Positions 7,306 to 16,676 are shown, numbered from the stretch's first letter. The stretch: DNA of 64,000 nucleotides from UBA1801 sp035353395 (GCA_035353395.1 DAOPZL010000009.1:15202-79201), one strand, 5' to 3'. The notes: generated by a model from the letters alone, not told the origin. Made by a program: numbers and translations.

Positions 7306-9639
7306 ATGCGCACCCAGGCAGGAGAATGCAAGTCGTCCCCCTTTCCCCATGCAGGAAAGGACAGGAAGCCTGCCGCCGCATACGGCTATTCCGTCGCCAT
7401 GCGCGTGGTGTTCCTCCTGGCGATCGTGGCCTCCGGCCTGCTGGTGGGAGGAGCCTGGCTCTCGTACCGCGAGCGGAGCGCCTCCGAGCGCCAACGCATG
7501 CAGGAAAAGCTGGTGGTGGACGCCGACCAGCTGAGCGTGGGCCTCTCGCTGCCTCTCTGGAATTTCGACTACAACCAGGTGGGGAAGATCCTCGACAGCG
7601 AGATGCAGGACCGGAACCTCTACGGCGTGGTCGTCTCGCAAGTCGATTCGGTCAACGCGAACCACGTGATGATCCACGCGCGGATCCGGGACGGGCAGTG
7701 GCACCCCGTGCCCACCGCGGTCGACGTCTTTCCGAACGGCATGCTGGTCCAGGAGCGCACGATCACCGCCATGGGCGAACCCGTCGGGCACGTGAAGCTC
7801 ATCGTCACCCCCCGGTTCATGGAGCAGGAGCTGCGCCAGCGGACGATCCAGACGACCCTGCAGACCGTGCTGTTCGGCCTGCTGCTGATCATCAGCCTCT
7901 ACCACGTCCTGTGGTGGGTCGTCCTGAGGCCCCTGCGGCACATCGAGCGCTATGCCACGGCCGTGAGCTCGGGCGGGGCGCCCCCCGCGGGCGTCCTCGC
8001 CGGGAGATTCCACGGGGAGCTGGAGAGCCTGCGCGTGGCGATCGGGGAGATGGTCCATCTGCTCCATGCGCGCCTGAAGGCGCTCCAGGAAAAGGAGACC
8101 ACCCTCACCGCCGTCCTCGATTCCGTGCCCCAGAACGTGTACTGGAAGGATGCCGAGGGGCGTTTCGCCGGCTGCAACAAGGTCTTCGCCCGGACGGTCG
8201 GCCTGGAGGAACCCGGAGCCATCATCGGCCGGCGGGTCCAGGAACTCCCCAACCAGGGAGAGGAGATCGTCGCCCACCAGCTGGACGATCTCCAGGTCCT
8301 CCGGACGGGCGTCTCCAGGGTCCACGCGGTCGAGTCCTGCAGGACGGCCTCGGGGGAAGTCGTCTGGCTCGACGTGACCAAGGTGCCCATCCTGGACGAG
8401 GAAGGGACACCTTTCGCGGTGCTGGGCGTGTCCGAGGACATCACGGGCATGAAGCTGGCCGAAGAGGAGCGGGTCAAGCTCCTCGAGCAGCTCAACCAGT
8501 CCCAGAAGCTGGAGTCCATCGGGCGCCTGGCCGGAGGCGTCGCGCACGACAACAACAACATGTTGACGGCCATCCTGATGCATGCCGAGCTGCTGCGGGA
8601 GATCCTGGGACCGGGGAATCCAGCCCTGCGCCACATCCAGGCGATGGAAGGCGCGGCGGAGCGCTCCACGGGGCTCATCCGCCAGCTCCTGGCCTTCTCG
8701 CGCAAGCAGGTCATCGAGCCGAAGGTCGTCGACCTGAACGAGCTCCTGGGCGGATTCCGCGCCTCCATGTCGCCGCTGGTCGGCGAGGACATCAACTTCG
8801 TCTTCAAGCCGGCCAGGGAGCTCTGGCCCCTCCGGCTGGACCCGACCCAGGTGGACCAGGTCCTCATGAACCTCGTGGTGAACGCCCGCGATGCCATGCC
8901 CACTGGCGGGACGCTGGTCATCGAGACCTCCAACGTCAGGATCGACGACCAGTACTGCCAGGATCATCCCTGGGCCGTGCCCGGCGATTACGTCCTGCTC
9001 ACGGTGAGCGACACCGGCGTGGGGATGACGCCGGACCTCCAGGAGAAGATCTTCGACCCCTTCTTCACCACGAAGGAGGTGGGCAAGGGCACGGGGCTCG
9101 GACTGTCCACGGTGTTCGGCATCGTCAAGCAGAACAACGGCTTCATCCAGGTCTACAGCGAGCCGGGGCTCGGCGCGACCTTCAAGGTCTACCTCCCGAA
9201 GTTCCATGGGGACGACGTTCCCGAGACCGAGGAATCCGGGCCGGAAGCCCTCTGCCAGGGGATGGGACAGATCCTCGTGGTGGAGGATGACGAGAGCCTC
9301 CGGGAGGTCATCCCCCACATCCTGGATCGGCTGGGCTTCACCTACATGATGGCCGACACGCCGGAGGAGGCCCTGGAGATCGGGCGGCGGCCTGGCACCG
9401 AGATCGACGTGCTGCTCACGGACGTGGTGATGCCGGGCATGAGCGGAAAGGAGCTCTGGGAGAAGTTCCGCGTCATCCGGCCCGATGCCCAGGTCGTCTA
9501 CATGTCGGGCTACACGGCGGACGTGATCTCGATGCAGGGGGTGCTGGACAGCGGCGTCCACTTCATCCAGAAGCCCTTCTCGACGGCGGAGCTCGGGAAG
9601 AAGCTCCGCAGCGTGATGAGAGGCGTCAGCGTCCCGTGA
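7306..9639 (+). CDS. Membrane-bound hybrid histidine kinase (periplasmic sensor, PAS, HisKA, HATPase, REC)
   Basis: A 777-residue hybrid sensor kinase. A transmembrane helix lies at about residues 33-50, a periplasmic segment to about 180, and a second helix at about 185-205, followed by a HAMP-like region. A PAS domain covers about 260-385, HisKA is around the phospho-acceptor His414, HATPase_c follows with NLVVNARDAMPTGG, DTGVGM and GTGLGL, and a receiver domain carries Asp706 in LLTDVVMPG plus the QKPF lysine. The H-box reads AHDNNNML where AHDFNNLL is usual: Phe and Leu are replaced. The start is uncertain; ATG at 7399, directly before the first hydrophobic segment, is an alternative. It converges tail-to-tail on a second hybrid kinase 12 bp away. 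The signal sensed is unknown. Confidence 0.88.
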   Translation: MRTQAGECKSSPFPHAGKDRKPAAAYGYSVAMRVVFLLAIVASGLLVGGAWLSYRERSASERQRMQEKLVVDADQLSVGLSLPLWNFDYNQVGKILDSEMQDRNLYGVVVSQVDSVNANHVMIHARIRDGQWHPVPTAVDVFPNGMLVQERTITAMGEPVGHVKLIVTPRFMEQELRQRTIQTTLQTVLFGLLLIISLYHVLWWVVLRPLRHIERYATAVSSGGAPPAGVLAGRFHGELESLRVAIGEMVHLLHARLKALQEKETTLTAVLDSVPQNVYWKDAEGRFAGCNKVFARTVGLEEPGAIIGRRVQELPNQGEEIVAHQLDDLQVLRTGVSRVHAVESCRTASGEVVWLDVTKVPILDEEGTPFAVLGVSEDITGMKLAEEERVKLLEQLNQSQKLESIGRLAGGVAHDNNNMLTAILMHAELLREILGPGNPALRHIQAMEGAAERSTGLIRQLLAFSRKQVIEPKVVDLNELLGGFRASMSPLVGEDINFVFKPARELWPLRLDPTQVDQVLMNLVVNARDAMPTGGTLVIETSNVRIDDQYCQDHPWAVPGDYVLLTVSDTGVGMTPDLQEKIFDPFFTTKEVGKGTGLGLSTVFGIVKQNNGFIQVYSEPGLGATFKVYLPKFHGDDVPETEESGPEALCQGMGQILVVEDDESLREVIPHILDRLGFTYMMADTPEEALEIGRRPGTEIDVLLTDVVMPGMSGKELWEKFRVIRPDAQVVYMSGYTADVISMQGVLDSGVHFIQKPFSTAELGKKLRSVMRGVSVP

Positions 9640-9651
9640 CGCCCCCGGGGC

Positions 9652-12003
9652 TCAGGGAACCTGCCGGAGGATTTTCCGAAGATCCTCGATGAGGAAGGGC
9701 TTGGGGAGGAATCCCGCGAAGCCCTCCTTCCTGTTCTCCTGGACGGCGTCGTGCTCGCTGTAGCCGCTGCACAGGATCACGGGAACGTCGGCCCGGATCC
9801 GCTTGAGCTCGCGGAACGTCTCGCGGCCGTCCATCCGGGGCATGGTGAGATCCAGCAGGACCAGGTCGAAGTGTCCGTCCTCCGCCGCGAAGCGTTCGAG
9901 GGCATCCGGCCCGTCCACGGCCGTGGCCACCTGGAGGCCCATGATCTCGAGCATGGCGGCGGTGGCCTTCCGCACCTCGGCCTCGTCGTCCACCACCAGG
10001 ATCTTCCTCTTGGGGAGGGGTTCCTCGCTGCCGGGCGCGGCTGGTTCGGGCCCGAGGTCCGCATGGTCGGCCGAGGGGAAGAACAGCATGAAGGTGGTGC
10101 CCTTCCCCGGGGCGCTGTCGATCTGGATCCCGGCCCGGTGTCCCCTGAGGATGCCCTGCATGGCGCAGAGCCCCAGGCCGCGGCCGCTCTCCTTGGTGCT
10201 GAAGAAGGGGTCGAAGATCTTGTCCCGGATCTCGGGAGCGATCCCGCAGCCCGTATCCGAGATCTCGAGGCAGACATGGAGCCCGGCCTCCAGGTTCTGG
10301 CCGGCGAAGGTCGACCGGAGCACGCCCTCGTCCAGGGGGTGGGTCCGCGTCGCGATGTCGATGGTGCCTTCCTGGTCCCCGATGGCCTCGGAGGCGTTGG
10401 TCACCAGGTTCATGACCACCTGCTGGATCTGCGCCGCGTCAGCCTCGACGGGCGGAAGCCCGCCGGCGAGGTCGTAGCGGACCGTGATCTTCTTCGAGAT
10501 CGAGACGTTGAGGAGGTGGGTCATCTCCCGGACCACCTGGTTCAAGTCGTGCGGCCTCACGACGAAGCGTCCCCTGCCGGAGTAGGCCAGCATCTGCTTG
10601 GTCAGTTCGGCGGCCCTCAGGATCGTGTGCTCGATGTTGTCCAGGTAGGGCAGCGCCGGGGATTCCTGGGGGCTCGTCAGCTGCGCGAGGTTGAGGTTGC
10701 CCAGCATGGCCGTGAGGAGGTTGTTGAAGTCGTGGGCGATGCCTCCCGCCAGGATGCCGAGGCTCTCCAGCTTCTGGGTCTGGCGCAGGGCCTCTTCGGC
10801 CTGCTTGTTCTGGGTGATGTCCTGGGAGAAGCCCACGATGCGCGTGATCCGGCCCCCGCCGTCCCGGATGGGCACCAGGAGCGTCTGGAAGGTCCTGCGT
10901 CCCAGGGGCAGCTCCACCTCCTCCTCGTAGCGGATGGGGCCGCCGGCCGCCAGGCAGCGCTGGAAGTTCGCCACCACCGGGTCCGCGAGTTCCCTGGGCA
11001 GGAACTGGTGGAAGGACTGCCCGGCCAAGTCGCGGATGTCTCTTCCGAACCGGGCCGCCTCCGCGGGATTGAAGCTCTCGACGGTGAAGGTGCCGTCGGG
11101 GGCCACCAGGATCCAGAAGATGGCGTCGGTGGTGTTGTTGAACAGTTCCAGATAGCGCGCCTGGCTTTCCCGGAGGGCTTCCTCGGCGAGATGCCGCTCA
11201 GTCATGTCCATGAAGAGACCCTCGGCGCCGAGGTAGGTGCCGTCCGCGGCCAGATGGGGCGTGACGCTCTGGAGGATGCGGCGCCTTCCTCCATCCGGGC
11301 GTCGGATCTCGATCTCGTACGTGCCGGACTCGCCCCGCCGGCGCCGTTCCGTCTGCCTCAGGATCTCCTGGTAGGTGTTCTCGTCCACGAACTCCCGGAA
11401 GTGGTGCCCGGCCAGCGGCCCGGGAGCGACCCCGAAGATGCGCGCCGCCGCAGGATTGGCGAAGACCCATCGTTCCTCGGCATCCATGATGGCGAAACCT
11501 TCCCCGAGCTTGTCCAGCAGGCTGCGCAGGTTGTTCTCGCTCTTCCGGAGCGCTTCCTCGGCCCGCTTCCGGACCGTGATGTCGCGGGAGATCCCGAAGG
11601 TGCCATGGAGGTTCCCTTCAGCATCCCGGAAGGGGGCCTTGGTGGTGGAGATCCAGGTCGCGCTTCCGTCCGGCTGGACCTCCATCTCCTCGAGATCGAC
11701 CTTGGGCAGGCCGGTCCGGAGGATCTCCTGCTCGTCCTCGCGGGTGCGCCGGGCAAGCTCCGGGGGAAGGAAGTCGAAGTCGGACTTGCCCAGCACGAGG
11801 GACGGATCCTCCAGTCGGAAGGCCTGGGCGACCGCCCGGTTGGCCCAGATGAAACGGCTCTCGAGATCCTTGAAGTAGACCTGGTACGGGGCCTGGTCCA
11901 TCAGGGTGTGGAGCAGCTGCTCGCTGGTGCGCAGGCGCTCGATCTCGCGCTCCAGTGCCTGGATCCTGAGAGAGGTCTCGTCCATAACGTTCTTCATCCG
12001 CAC
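9652..12003 (-). CDS. Cytoplasmic hybrid histidine kinase with three PAS domains and a receiver
   Basis: A 783-residue soluble sensor kinase without membrane helices. It begins with a short coiled coil (residues 8-30), then PAS domains at roughly 30-150, 155-275 and 285-405. HisKA has a standard H-box AHDFNNLL with His424. HATPase_c shows NLVTNASEAIGD, DTGCGI and GRGLGL, and the C-terminal receiver has Asp718 in LLDLTMPRMDG and the PKPF lysine. The start is uncertain: ATG at 11985 (MDETSLRI) is equally good. The gene is the last of a leftward map-ispE-kinase series, 20 bp after ispE. No output regulator lies next to it, and the target is unknown. Confidence 0.88.
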   Translation of the reverse strand: MRMKNVMDETSLRIQALEREIERLRTSEQLLHTLMDQAPYQVYFKDLESRFIWANRAVAQAFRLEDPSLVLGKSDFDFLPPELARRTREDEQEILRTGLPKVDLEEMEVQPDGSATWISTTKAPFRDAEGNLHGTFGISRDITVRKRAEEALRKSENNLRSLLDKLGEGFAIMDAEERWVFANPAAARIFGVAPGPLAGHHFREFVDENTYQEILRQTERRRRGESGTYEIEIRRPDGGRRRILQSVTPHLAADGTYLGAEGLFMDMTERHLAEEALRESQARYLELFNNTTDAIFWILVAPDGTFTVESFNPAEAARFGRDIRDLAGQSFHQFLPRELADPVVANFQRCLAAGGPIRYEEEVELPLGRRTFQTLLVPIRDGGGRITRIVGFSQDITQNKQAEEALRQTQKLESLGILAGGIAHDFNNLLTAMLGNLNLAQLTSPQESPALPYLDNIEHTILRAAELTKQMLAYSGRGRFVVRPHDLNQVVREMTHLLNVSISKKITVRYDLAGGLPPVEADAAQIQQVVMNLVTNASEAIGDQEGTIDIATRTHPLDEGVLRSTFAGQNLEAGLHVCLEISDTGCGIAPEIRDKIFDPFFSTKESGRGLGLCAMQGILRGHRAGIQIDSAPGKGTTFMLFFPSADHADLGPEPAAPGSEEPLPKRKILVVDDEAEVRKATAAMLEIMGLQVATAVDGPDALERFAAEDGHFDLVLLDLTMPRMDGRETFRELKRIRADVPVILCSGYSEHDAVQENRKEGFAGFLPKPFLIEDLRKILRQVP

Positions 12004-12023
12004 CGGATCAGTCCATGGAGTAT

Positions 12024-12854
12024 CTAGACGGACCAGGTCCGCCAGAGAGGGTGGGTTTCGGACAGCTCCTGCCTTGCCGCGTCCCGTTCCGCGGGCGAGG
12101 GGAACCGGGCCGCCCAGCAGCTTCCGGAGCCGCAGAGCAGGGGCTCTCCCCCCGCGTCCAGGAGCGCACGGCGCACCTCGGCCAGGGGCGGGCAGACCCA
12201 GATGGCCGCGCCGGTGAGGTCGTTGCGCCAGGGGGGGGCCGCCCCTGCAGGCAGGCTGGGACAGGGTTCGGGGAAGGGGTAGCCCACGCTCGCGATCGCC
12301 CGGTAGACCGAGGGGGTGCCGACGTGGAGTCCTGGATGCACGATCAGGATGGGCTCCAGGGGAATGGGCCGGAGCGGGAAGACCCGTTCTCCCCGGCCCA
12401 GGCCCAGCGTGGTTCCGCCGAGCAGGAAGAGGGGGACGTCGCTGCCCAGGGTCGAGGCCAGGTCCAGCAGCTTTCGGGCGGGCAGCCCCAGCCCGAAAAG
12501 CTCGTTGCCCAGCCCCAGGGCCGCCGCTGCGTCGCTGCTCCCTCCGCCGAGCCCCGCCCCGTGCGGGATACGTTTCTCGAGGTGCAGGCGGGCCGGAAGA
12601 GGGCGGCCCGCCGCCTGCTCCAGCAGCCGCCAGGCCCGCAGGACCAGGTTGCCCTCGTCGACCACGAGGCCCTCGGCGGTGGGGCCGGAAAGCGCCAGGC
12701 TGAGCGCGTCAGCCGGTTCACCTTCCAGGATGTCCGTGAGTCCGGGAACCCCGTCCAGGACGGTGGTCACCAGTTCCAGGTCGTGGAATCCGTCCGGGCG
12801 CCTGCCAAGCACGGAGAGGAAGCGGTTGAACTTGGCGGGGGCGGACCTGATCAT
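12024..12854 (-). CDS. ispE: 4-diphosphocytidyl-2-C-methyl-D-erythritol kinase
   Basis: GHMP-family kinase that phosphorylates CDP-methylerythritol in the non-mevalonate isoprenoid pathway. The substrate-binding APAKFNRFLSVLGRRPDG near the N terminus and the ATP-binding loop GAGLGGGSSDAAAAL are diagnostic; a second glycine-rich CGSGSCWAA segment lies near the C terminus. Length is typical (276 aa from this start). A GTG at 12860 would add two residues. ATG at 12854 is preferred because TAATCT lies exactly eight bases upstream, resembling a leaderless -10, and there is no ribosome-binding site. It follows map by about 40 bp, in the same direction. Confidence 0.93.
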   Translation of the reverse strand: MIRSAPAKFNRFLSVLGRRPDGFHDLELVTTVLDGVPGLTDILEGEPADALSLALSGPTAEGLVVDEGNLVLRAWRLLEQAAGRPLPARLHLEKRIPHGAGLGGGSSDAAAALGLGNELFGLGLPARKLLDLASTLGSDVPLFLLGGTTLGLGRGERVFPLRPIPLEPILIVHPGLHVGTPSVYRAIASVGYPFPEPCPSLPAGAAPPWRNDLTGAAIWVCPPLAEVRRALLDAGGEPLLCGSGSCWAARFPSPAERDAARQELSETHPLWRTWSV

Positions 12855-12893
12855 GGGCACCCAGATTACCCCTTCAAGGGTTCCGGGCGGAAG

Positions 12894-13682
12894 CTAGAGG
12901 CCGTCCTCCAGTTCGAACTCGGGATCGGGGCGGCTCAGGATGTCCGGGCCGTCCTTGGTGATGGCCACGGTGTGTTCGAACTGGGCGCTCAGCTGGCCGT
13001 CGGCGGTGCGCACGGTCCATCCGTCCGGTTCCACCAGGCATTTGTGGGAGCCGATGTTCAGGATGGGCTCGATGGTGATCGTCATGCCCACCTCCATGCG
13101 GAAGCCCGTGCCGGGGCGCTGGTCCGCGAAGACCACCTGCGGGTCCTCGTGGAGGTCCCGCCCCAGGCCGTGCCCGATGTATTCGCGGACCACGGAGTAG
13201 CCGCGCTCCTCGGAGAATCGCTGGACGGCCGAGGCCATGTCGCCGAGGCGGTAGCCCACCCGGCAGTACTCGATGCCCAGGTACATCGCCAGCTGGCAGG
13301 TCGTGAGCAGGTCCCTGGCCTGCTCGCTGATCTTCCCGACGCCCACGGTGAGGCAGGTGTCCCCGTGGTAGCCGTCCAGCTTCGCGCCGCAGTCGATGGC
13401 GATGATGTCGCCCTCCCGCAGGGCATAGTGGTTCGGGATGCCGTGCACCACCCGGTCGTTGACGGAGGTGCAGAGGGTGCCCGGGAAGCCCCGGTAGCCC
13501 TTGAAGTTCGGCGTGCCCCCGTTCTTGCGGATGTAGGTCTCGGCCAGCTTGTCAAGCTCCAGGAGGGTGACCCCGGGCCTGGCGGCCCGGGCGGCGACCC
13601 GGAGCGCGTTGGCCGTGAGACGGCCGGCTTCCCGGAGCTTCTCGATCTCCCGGCGGCTCTTGTATCGGATCAGTTCGCGCAT
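12894..13682 (-). CDS. map: Methionine aminopeptidase, type I
   Basis: Removes N-terminal Met from nascent proteins. The 262-residue pita-bread fold is complete, with the metal ligands in DCGAKLDGYHGDTC (two Asp), the GHGLGRDLHEDP histidine, TIEPIL (Glu) and QFEHT (Glu). The N-terminal segment IRYKSRREIEKLREAGR matches the short type I form without a zinc-finger extension. It is divergent from the unknown gene at 13715 with only 32 bp between start codons, so their promoters must overlap. Confidence 0.95.
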   Translation of the reverse strand: MRELIRYKSRREIEKLREAGRLTANALRVAARAARPGVTLLELDKLAETYIRKNGGTPNFKGYRGFPGTLCTSVNDRVVHGIPNHYALREGDIIAIDCGAKLDGYHGDTCLTVGVGKISEQARDLLTTCQLAMYLGIEYCRVGYRLGDMASAVQRFSEERGYSVVREYIGHGLGRDLHEDPQVVFADQRPGTGFRMEVGMTITIEPILNIGSHKCLVEPDGWTVRTADGQLSAQFEHTVAITKDGPDILSRPDPEFELEDGL

Positions 13683-13700
13683 GGAATCCAGTTTACACGC

Positions 13701-13706
13701 TAGACT
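13701..13706 (+). promoter_or_regulatory. Candidate -10 element (TAGACT) of a leaderless transcript
   Basis: TAGACT ends eight bases before the ATG at 13715, so transcription would start at or next to the start codon. The same TAnnnT-N8-ATG arrangement occurs upstream of ispE and the DAHP synthase gene. No convincing -35 is visible. Confidence 0.35.
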
Positions 13707-13714
13707 CCAGGGTG

Positions 13715-14332
13715 ATGGCGTATGCGCGGGAAGAACTGGACTGGCTCGAGGCCGAGTGGGCCTACCACCTGCACGGCCGGTCCGCCTTCCTCAGCCGCGA
13801 GGACTTCGCGCAGCTCATGGTGTGGAGCGACCGGGGCGTCGCGGCGGACGCCCTCGTGGCCGCCATGGAGGCCTACTTCGAGCGGCGGGCCAGGCGGCCC
13901 AGGCCCCGGAGCTTCGTGGCGCTCTCGCACCTGGCGAAGGATGTGGACAAGATCGTGAAGCTGAGGGAGACGCTGCGCCGGGCGGAACCGGAAGGACCCC
14001 CTCCGGCGCAGGGCTGGGAGTCGGTCGAGGAGCCGCTGCGCTCGGATCCGCGGGCCCGGCGGGCCTTCGAGGCGTGGCGTCGCCTCCAGGCTGCGGCGCC
14101 CCTCCCGGATTCTCCGGGCTTCCTGGAGCACTTCGACGCGGAACGGCAGGCCCTGGGCGAGCTGGTGAAGCGCGCGGAGGAGGTCCTCGGGCCCGGCTGC
14201 GAGGACCTGGCCGGGGAGCTCCGGGGCCGTCTCCTGGAAGCCGGGCTCCAGGAGGGCAGCTTCGTGTGGAAGCGGGCCTGGGAACACCACTGGGGGCTGA
14301 TGATCCGCGCGTCCTGGCGGATCCCCTGCTGA
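13715..14332 (+). CDS. Hypothetical protein
   Basis: A soluble, highly charged 205-residue protein that I do not recognise. It is predicted mostly helical and rich in Arg, Glu, Ala and Leu, with no signal peptide, membrane helix, cysteine motif or known catalytic signature. The N terminus reads MAYAREELDWLEAEWAYH. Around residues 65-90 it has a helical basic stretch ending VDKIVKLRETLRR. A GTG at 13712 would add one residue. Codon usage and G+C match the neighbourhood, so it is probably a resident lineage gene. It lies between divergent map and a quinone-reductase-like gene 50 bp downstream, which gives no functional clue. Confidence 0.6.
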   Translation: MAYAREELDWLEAEWAYHLHGRSAFLSREDFAQLMVWSDRGVAADALVAAMEAYFERRARRPRPRSFVALSHLAKDVDKIVKLRETLRRAEPEGPPPAQGWESVEEPLRSDPRARRAFEAWRRLQAAAPLPDSPGFLEHFDAERQALGELVKRAEEVLGPGCEDLAGELRGRLLEAGLQEGSFVWKRAWEHHWGLMIRASWRIPC

Positions 14333-14381
14333 AGGGGCCAGGTATCATCCCTGCAGGGGGAACCCCCCGCGGAGGCCTCCC

Positions 14382-14990
14382 ATGCCCGTCTCGATCCTCG
14401 TCGCCAACCCGAAGCCCGGGAGCTTCTGCCACGCCATCGCCGCCGCCGCGGCCGGCGCCTGCCGGGGCCTGGGCCACGAGGTCCGCTTCCACGATCTCTA
14501 CCTGGAGGCCTTCGAGCCGGTGCTGGACGAGCAGGAACTGCGGGAACGGCGCTCCGGCAGCGCGCTGGTGGAGGACCACTGCCGGGAAGCCTCGGACGCC
14601 GATGCCTTCGTCATCGTGCACCCCAACTGGTGGGGCCAGCCTCCCGCGATCCTGAAGGGCTGGGTGGACCGGGTCCTGCGGGCGGGGGTGGCCTACCGGT
14701 TCAGCGAGGGCGATGCGGGCACCGGGGTCCCGAGGGGGCTGCTCAAGGCGCGCACGGCCATCGTCCTGAATACCGCGGATACCCCCGCGGAGCGGGAGCT
14801 GGCGATCTTCGGAGATCCCCTGGACACCCTCTGGGGCAAGTGCATCTTCGGCTACTGCGGAGTGCCCGGTTTCGTACACCACACCTACAGCGTGGTCGCG
14901 AACAGCAGTGCGGCGGAGCGGCAGGCCTGGCTCGAGCACGCGAGGACCCTGGTCCGCGGGGCCCTGGGGCCGAGACCCGCCCTACACTGA
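14382..14990 (+). CDS. NAD(P)H dehydrogenase (quinone)-like flavodoxin-fold oxidoreductase
   Basis: A 202-residue flavodoxin-fold protein of the NQO1/MdaB/KefF family, which uses FMN or FAD to reduce quinones with NAD(P)H. The N-terminal SILVANPKPGSFCHAIA is the phosphate-binding strand-loop. IVHPNWWGQPPAILKGWVDRV is the family signature after the central sheet (positions about 14613-14675), followed by GVAYRF. The C-terminal half, with YCGVPGF, matches family members that lack an extended C-terminal domain. It is soluble. The precise substrate, such as quinone, azo compound or nitroaromatic, is not predictable. It ends 24 bp before the gamma-glutamyltransferase gene and is likely co-transcribed with it. 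Confidence 0.82.
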   Translation: MPVSILVANPKPGSFCHAIAAAAAGACRGLGHEVRFHDLYLEAFEPVLDEQELRERRSGSALVEDHCREASDADAFVIVHPNWWGQPPAILKGWVDRVLRAGVAYRFSEGDAGTGVPRGLLKARTAIVLNTADTPAERELAIFGDPLDTLWGKCIFGYCGVPGFVHHTYSVVANSSAAERQAWLEHARTLVRGALGPRPALH

Positions 14991-15014
14991 ACGAAGTCCG
15001 CGAAAGGAGCCGGC

Positions 15015-16676
15015 GTGACGAACACGTACAACGACTTCAGGGTCACCATGAGCGCCGCCGGGCCCGGGCAGGTTTCCTTGGCGGAGGGCAGGGGGGCCGT
15101 CGCCACCGCGGCCCGCCAGGCCTCGGAACTGGCCGTCCAGGTGCTCCAGGACGGCGGCAACGCCTTCGACGCCGCCTTCGCGACGGCGTTCTCCCTGTGC
15201 ATCTACCACCCCCAGGCGGGAAACCTGGGCGGAGGGGGCTACCTGCTCTTCCAGGAGAAGGGAGGCAGGCCCCAGGCGTTCAACTACCGGGAGCAGGCGC
15301 CCATGGGCGCCCGCCGGGAGGCCTTCCTGCTTCCGGACGGCAACCCGGACCCGGACAAGACGGCATTCGGTCCCTGCTCGGTGTGCGTGCCGGGCACGGT
15401 CAAGGCCTTCTTCGAACTGCACGCCCGCCACGGGAAGCTGAAGGCCGCGGACCTCCTGCTGGAGGTCGCCCGGCGGGCCGAGGAGGGCGCGGTCGTCACC
15501 CAGTACGAGGCGGACTGCCTCAACCGGCTCGCCCCCCGGCTGGCGGTATCGCCCGAGGCCCGGCGGATCTACGTGCGGGACACGCCCTACCAGGCCGGGG
15601 ACGTACTGCCCAATCCCGCCCTCGCGGGCACCCTGAGGCTGCTGGCCCGGGAAGGGGAGCGGGCCTTCTACCGGGGCCGCATCGCCGAGCAGATCGCCGC
15701 CGACCTGGGGGCCCACGGCGGGTTCCTGTCCGAACGGGACCTGGCGGACTATGCCATCCGGGAGGTGGAGCCCCTTTCCGCCGAGATCGCGGGAAGGCAG
15801 GTCTGGACCGTTCCCCCCGAGGGCGGCGGCGCCATGCTCCTGGAGATCCTGGAGATCCTCGACCGGGAGGCGTTCCGGCGACTGGAGTACGGCAGCCCGG
15901 AGTACTACCACTACCTGGCCCAGGCCTCCAAGCGGGCCTTCGTCGACCGCATGGACTACCTGGGGGATGTCCCCCTGGGGGAGACTTGGCGGCGCCTGCT
16001 CGCCCGGGAGAACGCCGACCGCCTGTTCGCCCTCATCGATCCGGCGAGGGACACGCCCACGGACGCCCTGGCGGGAGGGCCGAGAACCTCCGGGAAGGAC
16101 ACCACCCACTTCGCAATCATCGACGCGGAGGGCAACGCCGTCTCCAATTCCTACACCATGAACCTGCGCTACGGCTCGAAGTGGGCCGTGGCGGGCGCCG
16201 GCTTCCTGCTCAACGGCAGCCTCGACTCCTTCTCCTTCGTCGAAGGCAAGGAGAACTACTTCGGCGTCATCGGGAGCGCGCCCAACCTCTTCGCGCCGGG
16301 GAAGCGGCCCGCCAGCAACATGGCCCCCGTCCTGGTGACCTCGGGCGCGGAGGTGGAGATGGTGCTGGGGACGCCCGGAGGCCCCACGATCCCGACGACC
16401 CTGGCCAACATCCTCGTGGCCCTCCTGCTGCACGGAGTGGACCCGGAGGCGCTGGTCCGGGCCAGCCGCCTCCATCACCAGGGCTGGCCCGACGTCCTGG
16501 CCCACGAGCCCGGCTTCGACCGTCCCGGGCTGCTCGAGGCCCTGGCGGGGATGGGCTACCCCCTCAAGGACAAGCACGAGTTGATCGCCGACGTGCACGG
16601 GGTTTTCCGGAAGGGGGGGCGCTGCCTCGCCGTCAGCGACTACCGCCGGGAAGGGAAGGCCCTGGCCCTGCCGTAG
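15015..16676 (+). CDS. Gamma-glutamyltransferase-family Ntn hydrolase
   Basis: A 553-residue member of the gamma-glutamyltranspeptidase family, which cleaves gamma-glutamyl bonds such as that of glutathione after autoprocessing into two subunits. The autoprocessing site is GKD|TTHFAIID with nucleophile Thr363, followed by GNAVSNSYTMNLRYGS and later APNLFAPGKRPASNMAP and LGTPGGPTIPTT. The GTG start at 15015 has AAAGGAG upstream. The N terminus has no signal peptide or membrane anchor, unlike periplasmic Ggt, so the enzyme is probably cytoplasmic and may act on another gamma-glutamyl or acyl substrate. It follows the flavodoxin-fold oxidoreductase by 24 bp and converges on the DAHP synthase gene. 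Confidence 0.87.
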   Translation: MTNTYNDFRVTMSAAGPGQVSLAEGRGAVATAARQASELAVQVLQDGGNAFDAAFATAFSLCIYHPQAGNLGGGGYLLFQEKGGRPQAFNYREQAPMGARREAFLLPDGNPDPDKTAFGPCSVCVPGTVKAFFELHARHGKLKAADLLLEVARRAEEGAVVTQYEADCLNRLAPRLAVSPEARRIYVRDTPYQAGDVLPNPALAGTLRLLAREGERAFYRGRIAEQIAADLGAHGGFLSERDLADYAIREVEPLSAEIAGRQVWTVPPEGGGAMLLEILEILDREAFRRLEYGSPEYYHYLAQASKRAFVDRMDYLGDVPLGETWRRLLARENADRLFALIDPARDTPTDALAGGPRTSGKDTTHFAIIDAEGNAVSNSYTMNLRYGSKWAVAGAGFLLNGSLDSFSFVEGKENYFGVIGSAPNLFAPGKRPASNMAPVLVTSGAEVEMVLGTPGGPTIPTTLANILVALLLHGVDPEALVRASRLHHQGWPDVLAHEPGFDRPGLLEALAGMGYPLKDKHELIADVHGVFRKGGRCLAVSDYRREGKALALP

